DNA from: Bacteroidales bacterium
GTDB taxonomy: Bacteria > Bacteroidota > Bacteroidia > Bacteroidales > UBA932
Direction of reading: 5' to 3'
DNA length: 16,983 nt
NCBI GenBank assembly: GCA_017472115.1
Contig: JAFUQW010000046.1
Span: 1-16,983 of the forward strand
Part shown: one piece after another, positions 1 through 6,748 of the stretch
Numbering within the stretch: the stretch's first letter is position 1
Layout of the letters: every line of letters begins with the position of its first letter
The notes under the pieces: model-generated
The model's input: the letters and a program-made list of their open reading frames with translations, nothing else
What the model was told of the DNA's origin: nothing
The model's database searches: none
Translations under genes and position numbers: made by a program

Positions 1-691
1 ATCCTGCCCGGGAGGAAACATATCCAACTTCATCACCTCTCTTTCAAGGGGTAACACGGAACTTTCAGTGTCGCTGACCGCCATAAATACGGCTCTATGC
101 ATATTCACTACACCTCTGAACTTCTCGTTCTGGGGCGGCCTGTACCTTAATTTTGCAGAAAAGAGAATGCTTCTTCCTGAGCTTGAGATTCCTTTCTGGG
201 AGATCTTCAAGACCATCGTCATCCTGCTCGGCATTCCTCTCGTGCTCGGAATGCTCTGCTCACAGTACCTGCCTAAGGTAGCGAAGGCCCTTAAAAAGCC
301 GATGCAGTACCTTTCGGTCGCATTCTTCATCGTCATGGTGGTGCTGACATTCGGCAACAACATCGACGCATTCATGAAGTGCATCCGCTACATCTTCCTT
401 ATCGTATTGGTCCACAATCTCCTTGCTCTCGGCATCGGATTCGGTACAGGTACCCTCTTCAAGGTGCCGTATAAGGACAGAAGGACACTCACCATCGAGA
501 CCGGCATCCAGAACTCCGGACTCGGACTCGTGCTTCTTTTCAATCCTGCAATTTTCGACCCTGCAATATGGTCCAATAACGGAGGAATGGTCGTGATCGT
601 AGCATGGTGGGGTGTATGGCACATCATCTCCGGCCTTACTCTGGCATGGTCATGGAAAGTAAGAGGCCGCAAGGAGCCTGACGAAGAATAA
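1..691 (+). CDS. Bile acid:sodium symporter (BASS) family transporter, 5'-truncated
   Basis: This is the C-terminal part of an inner-membrane transporter of the bile acid:sodium symporter family. The reading frame is open from base 2, so the gene starts outside the window; a GTG at 68 lies inside the conserved region and is not the start. The visible protein opens with CPGGNISNFITSLSRGN, the family's hallmark Pro-Gly-Gly-Asn/Ser-Asn segment in the discontinuous-helix core that binds sodium. Four to five hydrophobic segments follow (for example around GIPLVLGMLC, FFIVMVVLTF and FLIVLVHNLLALGIGFG). The stretch IETGIQNSGLGLVLLF matches the second conserved family motif. The end is charged and cytoplasmic-like (RGRKEPDEE). 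In bacteria this family also moves organic anions other than bile acids, so the substrate is not known. The next gene starts 2 bp after the stop, so they are almost certainly co-transcribed. Confidence 0.9.
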   Translation, partial: SCPGGNISNFITSLSRGNTELSVSLTAINTALCIFTTPLNFSFWGGLYLNFAEKRMLLPELEIPFWEIFKTIVILLGIPLVLGMLCSQYLPKVAKALKKPMQYLSVAFFIVMVVLTFGNNIDAFMKCIRYIFLIVLVHNLLALGIGFGTGTLFKVPYKDRRTLTIETGIQNSGLGLVLLFNPAIFDPAIWSNNGGMVVIVAWWGVWHIISGLTLAWSWKVRGRKEPDEE

Positions 692-693
692 TC

Positions 694-1995
694 ATGGGAA
701 AGAACAAGATTTACGAAAAGAACTTAGGCTACACCCTGCTGAAGCCTATCGTTGACTGGAATCTCAGACACAGCTACAGAAAAGTAGAGGTACAGGGATA
801 TGAGAACATTCCCGATGACGGTGCCTTGCTTTTTACCCCTAATCACTGCAACACATTGATGGATGCCCTTGTAATGCTGCGTGCAAACAAGGGAACGACT
901 GTATTCGGGGCCAGGGCCGACATGTTCAAAAGGCCATTCATTGCCAAGATCATGTACTTCCTGAGGATTCTTCCTATGGCAAGACAGAGAGACGGTCTGC
1001 GCAATGTGCTCAAGAACTATGAGACCACTGACACCATCGTAGAGATTCTTGAGAACGACGTTGCATTCTGCATGTATCCGGAAGGACGACACAGGCCGGC
1101 ACACTCTCTTCTTCCTCTTGGCAAGGGAGCGTTCCGTGCGGCTTTGGCTTCAAACGCTAAGTTCGGTGACAGGAAACCTGTATATATAGTACCTGTCGGA
1201 ATCGAATACGGAGATTATTTCAGATACAGAAGCACTTCTCTGGTGACATACGGCAAGGCCATAAACATCACTGAGTTTGTCAAGTCACTTGAAGTAGAGA
1301 ATGAAGCTCAGATGATGGAACCTCTCAGACAGGAGCTCACCAGGAGGATGTCCGGACTCATCACATATATCAAGGATGACGAGGACTATGCCGGAAAGTG
1401 GGAACTCACGAAGATCCTTAACCTCGGAGTTCGTGGAAAGCTTTCTGCCAGACTTGCCGCAAACCGTGAGACCGTAGCGGCCATCGAAGATGCATACGAA
1501 AAGCATCCTGAGGAAATGAAGGCTCTGATCGCAAAGGCAGAAAGATTCTCAAAGGCACGCAGAAAGGCTGGCATTTCAATCTATTCCTTCAGTGCCAGCT
1601 GCGGTTTCTGCAGAGTGTTATGGAAAACCTTTGTCGCACTGATCGGCTTACCTTATTATATTGCATCCTCAGCCGTAAGCTTCCCGATGTGGGTTCTCGA
1701 GACATTCATTCGCGGAAAAATCAAGGACAAGGCATTCAGAAACACTGTCAGCTTCGGAGTCAGGCTCGGACTCGGATTCATAATGATACCTTTATGGGCG
1801 ATCCTTTCATTCTGCCTCATACCATCTCCATGGTATGCACTTGCAGCATTCCTACTTGCACTTCCTGCTTACAGTTATTTCCACGACTACAATGAGTTCA
1901 TACGCAGATTTGTTTCCGATGTGAAACTCATGTTCAACAGCAAACTCAAGGAATTCTGCAAAGAGATGATAAACGACTACACAAACCTTAAATAA
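694..1995 (+). CDS. PlsC-like glycerolipid acyltransferase (lysophosphatidic acid acyltransferase superfamily)
   Basis: A 433-residue membrane-associated acyltransferase, probably acylating a glycerol-phosphate or lysophospholipid. The four family blocks are visible in order: the catalytic block PNHCNTLMDAL with His51 and Asp57; GARADMFKRPF near 72-82; the substrate-binding block MYPEGRHR at 128-134; and VYIVPVGIEYGD at 163-174. Five residues separate the catalytic His and Asp here instead of the usual four, a spacing seen in a subgroup resembling the larger eukaryotic-type acyltransferases. The protein is longer than typical PlsC (about 240 residues). The extra C-terminal half carries hydrophobic segments around 310-335 and 355-395 that would anchor it in the membrane. 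It starts 2 bp after the transporter stop and ends 9 bp before the outer-membrane protein gene. The exact acyl acceptor cannot be read from the sequence. Confidence 0.85.
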   Translation: MGKNKIYEKNLGYTLLKPIVDWNLRHSYRKVEVQGYENIPDDGALLFTPNHCNTLMDALVMLRANKGTTVFGARADMFKRPFIAKIMYFLRILPMARQRDGLRNVLKNYETTDTIVEILENDVAFCMYPEGRHRPAHSLLPLGKGAFRAALASNAKFGDRKPVYIVPVGIEYGDYFRYRSTSLVTYGKAINITEFVKSLEVENEAQMMEPLRQELTRRMSGLITYIKDDEDYAGKWELTKILNLGVRGKLSARLAANRETVAAIEDAYEKHPEEMKALIAKAERFSKARRKAGISIYSFSASCGFCRVLWKTFVALIGLPYYIASSAVSFPMWVLETFIRGKIKDKAFRNTVSFGVRLGLGFIMIPLWAILSFCLIPSPWYALAAFLLALPAYSYFHDYNEFIRRFVSDVKLMFNSKLKEFCKEMINDYTNLK

Positions 1996-2004
1996 ACCAT
2001 TAAA

Positions 2005-3543
2005 ATGAAAAGAACATTCATCACAGCCTTGGCTGCCATGATGCTCTGCATCCCTGCAACCGCAGAAAACTCTCCGGCTTCCGATGCCGCCGGACTTTCT
2101 GCAGAAAAGAAAGAGACCAAAAAGAAAAAGGAAGTCACATATAATGAAAAAGGTGAGATCATCAAGACCGGACTGAATCTCGGACCTCTTCCTGTAGTAG
2201 CATTTGATGCTGACCGCGGTTTCCAGTTCGGAGCTCTCCTAAACCTTTATCAGTTCGGAGACGGAAGCACCTATCCCAACCCTAAGTCACAGTGGTACAT
2301 AGAAGCATCGGCCTACACAAAGGAAAGTTCCATCAACAGTTACAAGATAATCGTCAATTACGACAACAAGACCCTCATACCGGGAGTCAGAATGTCCATC
2401 TGCACCGGCTATTACAAGGATGCGGCTCTTGACTTCTACGGATTCAACGGCTATCAGAGCAATTACGACATGGGAATGCTTGAACCGACATTCCGATTTG
2501 AGGATGACAAGGCCGGTGAAAAGCTGCTGAAGAAATTCGAAGACAAAGGCAAGCTTCCCAAAGGATTCTATCGTTTCGGACGTGATCTCATAAAAGCAAA
2601 GATCGACTTCACCGGAGAAATTCTAAAGAACTTCTATTGGGAGGCCGGTTATAATCTTTCCTGGACAAAGGCACAGTCCTTTACTCCGAAAGGCTATGCA
2701 GTTTTAGACAATCCTGCAGTGATTCTCGATCCTGAAAACTCAGACCTCTATGTTCCGGGCGGCACTACCCTCTTCGATCTTTACAAGGTCTGGGGCATCA
2801 TTCCGGAAGACGAAGCGGAAGGCGGCCTTACCTCATCTATCCGACTTGGTCTGATGTATGACACACGTAATGTGGAAAACAACCCGACAAAGGGTATCTG
2901 GGCTGAAGCCCATGTCATTGCTGCACCTAAGTGGCTCGGTACGACACATGAGCACTACAGATACTGCGCGACATTCCGTCATTACGTTCCTATTGTGCAG
3001 GATAAACTGACATTCGCTTACAGAATCGGATATCAGGGCACGTTCGGGAAAACCGCCCCATGGTATAACCTTCCATTCTACACCAATATGGGAATCAAGG
3101 CAGATAATGACGGATTCGGAGGTTACAGGACAGTCAGAGGTCTTATGCTCAACAGAGTACAAGGACTTGACACAGGATTCTACAATGCGGAATTCCGCTA
3201 CAGATTCATCGACTTCAAGCTTCTTAAGCAGAACATAGCATTTGCTGTCAGCGCATTCTGCGACGGAGCACATGTATTCAGAGGATATGACCTGACATTC
3301 AGCGACTCTGCAAAGCAGAAAGCTGTCGAGGACATTTTGAAGGGCGACATTCCTGCAGCCGATTATCAGGGACTTTACGACAGGTTCGTTTTCAACCGTA
3401 AGGACGGATTCCACGGTTCTGCCGGTGCAGGCCTGCGTTTCATCATGAATCAGAACTTTATCGTTGCATTCGAATATGCACGATGCTTCAACAAACAGGA
3501 TGGAAACGGAGCATTCTACATCAATACAGGTTTCTTGTTCTAA
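2005..3543 (+). CDS. POTRA-less Omp85/BamA-family outer-membrane beta-barrel protein
   Basis: A 512-residue outer-membrane protein. Residues 1-20 are a signal peptide (MKRTFITALAAMMLCIPATA), followed by a short lysine-rich linker (35-55) and then directly by a barrel. Omp85 marks are present: the D15-type strand motif LGLMYDTRNVENNPTKG at 281-297, and the lid-loop motif YRTVRGL at 374-380, whose Val-Arg-Gly is the VRG/IRG signature of BamA/TamA barrels. The chain ends in alternating polar/aromatic residues with a terminal Phe (INTGFLF), like a BAM recognition signal. There is no room for the N-terminal POTRA repeats of BamA or TamA, so this is not the essential assembly factor but a reduced family member of unknown role. 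Its operon position behind a lipid acyltransferase hints at envelope lipid handling, which is inference only. The start is supported by an A-rich leader (ttaaaatg). Confidence 0.82.
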   Translation: MKRTFITALAAMMLCIPATAENSPASDAAGLSAEKKETKKKKEVTYNEKGEIIKTGLNLGPLPVVAFDADRGFQFGALLNLYQFGDGSTYPNPKSQWYIEASAYTKESSINSYKIIVNYDNKTLIPGVRMSICTGYYKDAALDFYGFNGYQSNYDMGMLEPTFRFEDDKAGEKLLKKFEDKGKLPKGFYRFGRDLIKAKIDFTGEILKNFYWEAGYNLSWTKAQSFTPKGYAVLDNPAVILDPENSDLYVPGGTTLFDLYKVWGIIPEDEAEGGLTSSIRLGLMYDTRNVENNPTKGIWAEAHVIAAPKWLGTTHEHYRYCATFRHYVPIVQDKLTFAYRIGYQGTFGKTAPWYNLPFYTNMGIKADNDGFGGYRTVRGLMLNRVQGLDTGFYNAEFRYRFIDFKLLKQNIAFAVSAFCDGAHVFRGYDLTFSDSAKQKAVEDILKGDIPAADYQGLYDRFVFNRKDGFHGSAGAGLRFIMNQNFIVAFEYARCFNKQDGNGAFYINTGFLF

Positions 3544-3569
3544 AAATGCGGAATTTGCCGAAAAAATTG

Positions 3570-3577
3570 TAAATTTG
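3570..3577 (+). promoter_or_regulatory. Candidate -7 box (TAAATTTG) upstream of gdhA
   Basis: TAAATTTG fits the Bacteroidota TAnnTTTG -7 element. The nearest upstream TTTG (3554-3557) is only 12 nt away instead of about 20, so a proper -33 box is missing. If used, transcription would start near 3583, inside the terminator stem, giving a gdhA leader of about 59 nt. Moderate to low certainty. Confidence 0.35.
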
Positions 3578-3607
3578 TGCTTCCGAGCTTTTGCGGAAGC
3601 ACTTTTT
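3577..3607 (+). terminator. Intrinsic terminator after the Omp85-like gene
   Basis: A 9-bp perfect stem, GTGCTTCCG (3577-3585) and CGGAAGCAC (3594-3602), with an 8-nt loop is followed at once by five T residues. It lies 33 bp after the Omp85-like stop and should end the three-gene run. A promoter-like box for gdhA touches its 5' edge. Confidence 0.8.
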
Positions 3608-3641
3608 ATTTGAATAACCCCTAAAACAAATAGATACGATT

Positions 3642-4997
3642 ATGGATCAGTTTACTCAGAACTATGTTGACGGATTCATGGCTGACCTCATGGCTAAGAA
3701 TCCGGGTGAAAAAGAGTTTCACCAGGCAGTAAAGGAAGTGCTCGAAAGTGTGGCACCTTATATTGTGGAACATCCTTATCTTATGGATCAGAAGATCATG
3801 GAAAGGATAGTGGAGCCAGAGAGAATCATCATATTCCGCGTGCCTTGGCTTGATGACGAAGGTGAAGTGCGCGTGAACAGAGGATTCAGAGTGCAGTGCA
3901 ACAGCGCCATAGGACCATACAAGGGAGGAATCCGTTTCCATCCGAGCGTCAACCTCAGCATCATGAAGTTTCTTGCCTTCGAACAGACGTTCAAGAACAG
4001 CCTCACTACCCTGCCTATGGGTTCTGCAAAGGGTGGCTCTGATTTCGATCCTAAAGGAAAATCTGACAATGAGGTGATGAGATTCTGCCAGAGTTTCATG
4101 ACCGAACTTTATCGTCACATCGGCGCAGACACAGATGTTCCTGCAGGCGACATCGGAGTGGGAGGCCGTGAAGTGGGCTACATGTTCGGACAGTACAAGA
4201 GACTGCGCGACGAATTCACAGGCGTGCTCACAGGAAAGGGGCAGACTTTCGGAGGAAGCCCGATGCGTCCTGAGGCCACGGGATTCGGCACATGCTATTT
4301 CGCAGCAGCAATGCTTGCGACAAAAGGCGACAGCTATGAAGGCAAGACTGTAGCAATCTCAGGATCCGGAAACGTAGCGCAGTTTGCAGCCCAAAAGGCC
4401 ATCCAGCTCGGTGCAAAAGTCGTGACAATGTCAGACTCAAGCGGGTTCATATATGATCCGGACGGCATTGATGCCGACAAGCTCGCGCATATAATGGAAA
4501 TCAAGAATATTTACAGAGGACGTATCAAGGAATATCTTGAGAAGTATCCATCTGCAGAATACCATGCAGGAGCACGTCCATGGAGCGTAAAATGCGATAT
4601 CGCAATGCCATGCGCGACGCAGAACGAGCTCAACGGAGAGGAGGCAAAGACTCTTGTGGCAAACGGGTGCATGTGCGTTGCCGAAGGTGCCAATATGCCA
4701 TGTACTCCTGAAGCGATAGAGATTTTCCAGAGCGCGAAGCTTCTCTATTCTCCCGGAAAGGCATCAAATGCCGGAGGCGTTGCGACATCCGGACTCGAAA
4801 TGACTCAGAACTCGATGAGACTCAGATGGACACCAGAGGAAGTTGACAGCAACCTGAAGAGAATCATGACGGACATCCATGAAGCATGTGTGAAATACGG
4901 AACAGAGGCAGACGGATATGTCAATTATGTCAAAGGCGCCAATATCGCCGGTTTCATCAAGATTGCGGAAGCAATGATGGCTCAGGGACTTGTATAA
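3642..4997 (+). CDS. gdhA: NADP-type glutamate dehydrogenase
   Basis: A 451-residue, full-length hexameric-type glutamate dehydrogenase, which reversibly converts 2-oxoglutarate plus ammonium to glutamate and is a main ammonium-assimilation route in gut Bacteroidales. The substrate pocket is intact: GPYKGGIRFHP (91-101), Lys118 in FEQTFKNSL, and PMGSAKGGSDFDP (125-137) with catalytic Lys130; Asp170 in VPAGDIGVGGRE is the second catalytic residue. The Rossmann motif is AISGSGNVAQFAA (238-250). The segment after the second nucleotide-binding strand is MSDSSGF, of the kind usual in NADP-dependent small GDHs, so NADPH use is inferred. Transcription probably starts after the terminator at 3577-3607. 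A deoxynucleoside kinase follows 15 bp downstream without a terminator, so the two are likely one transcript. Confidence 0.96.
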   Translation: MDQFTQNYVDGFMADLMAKNPGEKEFHQAVKEVLESVAPYIVEHPYLMDQKIMERIVEPERIIIFRVPWLDDEGEVRVNRGFRVQCNSAIGPYKGGIRFHPSVNLSIMKFLAFEQTFKNSLTTLPMGSAKGGSDFDPKGKSDNEVMRFCQSFMTELYRHIGADTDVPAGDIGVGGREVGYMFGQYKRLRDEFTGVLTGKGQTFGGSPMRPEATGFGTCYFAAAMLATKGDSYEGKTVAISGSGNVAQFAAQKAIQLGAKVVTMSDSSGFIYDPDGIDADKLAHIMEIKNIYRGRIKEYLEKYPSAEYHAGARPWSVKCDIAMPCATQNELNGEEAKTLVANGCMCVAEGANMPCTPEAIEIFQSAKLLYSPGKASNAGGVATSGLEMTQNSMRLRWTPEEVDSNLKRIMTDIHEACVKYGTEADGYVNYVKGANIAGFIKIAEAMMAQGLV

Positions 4998-5012
4998 CAA
5001 AACAGATAAGAC

Positions 5013-5624
5013 ATGCATATAGGTATTGCCGGAAACATCGGCTGCGGAAAGACGACGCTGACACGAATGCTTGCAAAGCATTACGGATGGACTCCAAAGT
5101 ATGAAGCCGTCACGTATAATCCGTATCTTGAGGATTATTACAAGGACATAGAAAGATGGTCATATAACCTTGAGACCTACTTTCTGGCCCAGCGCTTCCA
5201 GGATCTTCTGGAGATAGCGAAATCTGACGATGTCATAATCCAGGACAGAACTATCCTGGAAGGTGTACACATTTTCGTTGCAAACAACAAGGCAATGGGA
5301 AACCTTTCCGACAGAGACTTCGATACTTACATGCATTTGTTCAACCTGATGATGTCGATGGTAAGGGAGCCTGATCTGCTGATATATCTGAAATCTTCTG
5401 TCCCCCACCTCGTATCGCAGATCCAGAAAAGAGGAAGAGACTACGAAAAGAGCATCAGCATCGAGTATCTCAATAATCTGAATGAGAGGTACGATGACTG
5501 GATTGCAAACTATAAGGGAAAGGTTCTGATCATAGAAGCAGACGACATGGACTTTGAGAACAGACCTGAAGATTTCGCTCAGATTACAGACAAGATCGAT
5601 GCACAGCTCTACGGACTCTTCTAA
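5013..5624 (+). CDS. Deoxynucleoside kinase (dAK/dGK family)
   Basis: A 203-residue cytosolic kinase that phosphorylates deoxynucleosides in the salvage pathway to dNTPs. The P-loop GNIGCGKTT is at 7-15, right at the N-terminus as in the family. EDYYKDIERWSYNLETYFLAQRF (40-62) is the deoxynucleoside-binding helix region. IQDRTILEG (76-84) contains the Asp-Arg motif equivalent to the family's ERS/DRS, and RGRDYEKS (140-147) is the arginine-rich lid that closes over the phosphates. Length matches bacterial dAK/dGK enzymes. Base preference (A, G or C) cannot be decided by eye. The gene lies 15 bp behind gdhA. It converges on the LytTR gene, and a shared hairpin follows. Confidence 0.92.
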   Translation: MHIGIAGNIGCGKTTLTRMLAKHYGWTPKYEAVTYNPYLEDYYKDIERWSYNLETYFLAQRFQDLLEIAKSDDVIIQDRTILEGVHIFVANNKAMGNLSDRDFDTYMHLFNLMMSMVREPDLLIYLKSSVPHLVSQIQKRGRDYEKSISIEYLNNLNERYDDWIANYKGKVLIIEADDMDFENRPEDFAQITDKIDAQLYGLF

Positions 5625-5647
5625 ACCCGTATTTCAAGATTGAGAAC

Positions 5648-5682
5648 CCTCTCGGCAAGGCTAATATAGCTTTTCCGAGAGG
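5648..5682 (+). terminator. Hairpin terminator between the convergent kinase and LytTR genes
   Basis: A long stem: CCTCTCGG (5648-5655) pairs with CCGAGAGG (5675-5682). It extends past one C/T mismatch into AAGGCT (5657-5662) and AGCTTT (5668-5673), with one G-U pair and an AATAT loop. The + strand continues with ATTTTG, a modest T-tract. The right arm lies inside the last codons of the LytTR gene (stop at 5661-5663). On the - strand no T-run follows, so it mainly serves the kinase transcript. Confidence 0.7.
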
Positions 5683-6461
5683 ATTTTGTAATATGTCTTT
5701 GAAACAGGAACATGCCTGCTTTCCTTGGCATCAAGTTCTGCATACATGACCCCTTCCTTGTCTTTCCTAAGCACATCCACATGACGTGGATTTATATAAA
5801 AGGATCTGTGACACCTTACCAAACCGTTATCGATACAAAGTTCCTCCACTGCCTTCATCGAGCTTCTGAGGGCATATGACTTCTCTTTTCCACTCTCAGT
5901 ATAGAATATGTTTATATAATTCTCCTCTGCAGCAATATAGAGCAATGACTCCGGAGTCACAACAAATTTGAGGTTATGCCTGTCATCATAAAAGCGCATT
6001 CTCTGGGCAGATGTCTCCTCGGGATTGCTCAACTTGTCATTATATTCATAAATCCTCAAAGAAAGCGCAAGTATGCAATATGGTATGACCAACGACATGA
6101 TAAGATACTCGAATGAAGTAGCTACAACTTCAAAATATGGCAGGTCACGGTGAATCGCCAGCCACACATACAGAGCGACGAAAAGAGACATGAATATGAC
6201 TTCCGATAGACACCAGAATATATATATGGCCAGATTGAGTCTGATAGGAAGAAAATAGAAAAGCAGCCTCATTATTATTATGCATAGCAGGATGATGCAT
6301 GACATGATGGTGAGATGCACGGCAAACCATTCGTTGCCGAGGAATGCCGAAGTATCAAAAGGTCGATAGATCAGAAAAAAAAGGAAAAAAAAGATAGGCA
6401 GCACGATCATGTGCAGCAACTGTGGGATGAACTTCCTGAACAGGCCGGTAAAAGGTAGCAT
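5661..6461 (-). CDS. Membrane-anchored LytTR-family transcriptional regulator
   Basis: A 266-residue one-component regulator. The N-terminal part has four predicted membrane helices (about residues 16-31, 48-66, 76-101 and 115-136). A linker (140-160) leads to a C-terminal LytTR DNA-binding domain from about 162: LLYIAAEENYINIFY (173-187) is the typical LytTR start, RSSMKAVEEL and VRCHRSFYINPRHV (215-228) are the conserved core, and VPVSKTYYKIL (251-261) is the final motif. There is no receiver domain and no kinase next to it, so a signal is presumably sensed in the membrane part itself. The upstream region carries a near-ideal promoter and phased AGTCAC repeats of the size expected for LytTR sites, suggesting autoregulation. 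The signal and targets are not evident from the protein. The start ATG at 6459-6461 is the first in frame. Confidence 0.92.
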   Translation of the reverse strand: MLPFTGLFRKFIPQLLHMIVLPIFFFLFFLIYRPFDTSAFLGNEWFAVHLTIMSCIILLCIIIMRLLFYFLPIRLNLAIYIFWCLSEVIFMSLFVALYVWLAIHRDLPYFEVVATSFEYLIMSLVIPYCILALSLRIYEYNDKLSNPEETSAQRMRFYDDRHNLKFVVTPESLLYIAAEENYINIFYTESGKEKSYALRSSMKAVEELCIDNGLVRCHRSFYINPRHVDVLRKDKEGVMYAELDAKESRHVPVSKTYYKILSEKLY

Positions 6462-6462
6462 A

Positions 6463-6553
6463 TTTAGTCACATTTTTGGTGTGACAAAATTACAAAATAT
6501 ATTTTTTAGTCACAAATAATCGTTTTTAGTCACTAAAATAAGCATAAAGTCAC
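6463..6553. repeat. Phased AGTCAC repeat array, candidate LytTR operator
   Basis: Four direct copies of the AGTCAC core lie at 6466-6471, 6508-6513, 6528-6533 and 6548-6553. The three on the right are exactly 20 bp apart; the first is 42 bp from the second. Copies two and three share the 11-mer TTTTTAGTCAC. An inverted, slightly diverged copy (GTGACAAAA, 6481-6489) fills the wider gap. LytTR proteins bind pairs of about 9-bp direct repeats with centres about two helical turns apart, so the spacing and the position next to a LytTR gene fit. Binding by this protein is inference. Confidence 0.7.
6485..6516 (-). promoter_or_regulatory. Promoter of the LytTR gene (TTTG-N20-TAATTTTG)
   Basis: On the - strand, TTTG at 6516-6513 is followed after exactly 20 nt by TAATTTTG at 6492-6485. 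This matches the Bacteroidota housekeeping promoter (TTTG, 19-21 nt, TAnnTTTG). Transcription would begin near 6479, about 18 nt before the ATG. One direct AGTCAC repeat overlaps the -33 box, and an inverted copy overlaps the -7 box. Confidence 0.75.
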
Positions 6554-6578
6554 TATTTAAGCCCACCCATAACACTTA

Positions 6579-6610
6579 TTTTATTATACACCCGACATAG
6601 TATAACTTTG
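6579..6610 (+). promoter_or_regulatory. Divergent promoter (TTTT-N20-TAACTTTG)
   Basis: TAACTTTG at 6603-6610 matches the TAnnTTTG -7 element and is followed by CA as in many such promoters. Exactly 20 nt upstream is TTTT (6579-6582), one base off the TTTG -33 box. It fires away from the LytTR gene into a stretch with no protein gene. The last AGTCAC repeat ends 25 bp before the -33 box, a position suited to an activator. Confidence 0.6.
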
Positions 6611-6615
6611 CAGTC

Positions 6616-6735
6616 GTAAGGTTAAAGAATGGAAATATAACAAGCACGAAACAAAATTGTTATAATACTGTTTGACCTAAATCCAAGTTAAAGTACAAGT
6701 AAAAAGGACTGCCTGTGAAGGTAGTCCTTTTTAAT
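6616..6735 (+). ncRNA. Candidate small RNA between the LytTR gene and the yfcC-like gene
   Basis: A promoter (-7 box 6603-6610) and a strong intrinsic terminator (6701-6732) frame about 120 nt on the + strand. No reading frame of use is present: the only ATG (6629) opens a three-codon frame ending in TAA. The interior is AT-rich with little stable structure apart from the 3' hairpin, a layout common to small regulatory RNAs with a single-stranded seed and terminator. It resembles no RNA family I recognise. The terminator could instead belong only to the convergent transporter gene, so the transcript itself is a prediction. The rest of the gene-free stretch 6462-6748 holds the repeats and promoters listed separately. 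Confidence 0.42.
6701..6732. terminator. Strong bidirectional intrinsic terminator
   Basis: AAAAAGGACTGCC (6701-6713) pairs with GGTAGTCCTTTTT (6720-6732) around the 6-nt loop TGTGAA, a 13-bp stem with one G-U pair. The A-run on one side and T-run on the other give a U-tract in both directions. It closes the yfcC-like gene on the - strand (stop 17 bp away) and any transcript from the promoter at 6603-6610 on the + strand. Confidence 0.88.
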
Positions 6736-6748
6736 ATGTCTATCAGGA

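Noticed and set aside
260..622. A 120-codon - strand frame inside the BASS gene
   Set aside because: It is antisense to conserved membrane segments, rich in Cys/His/Asp as expected from a mirrored membrane protein, with no start signals.
68..691. A complete short transporter starting at the GTG at 68
   Set aside because: The frame is open to the window edge and the conserved sodium-site motif begins before base 68, so the gene is cut by the window.
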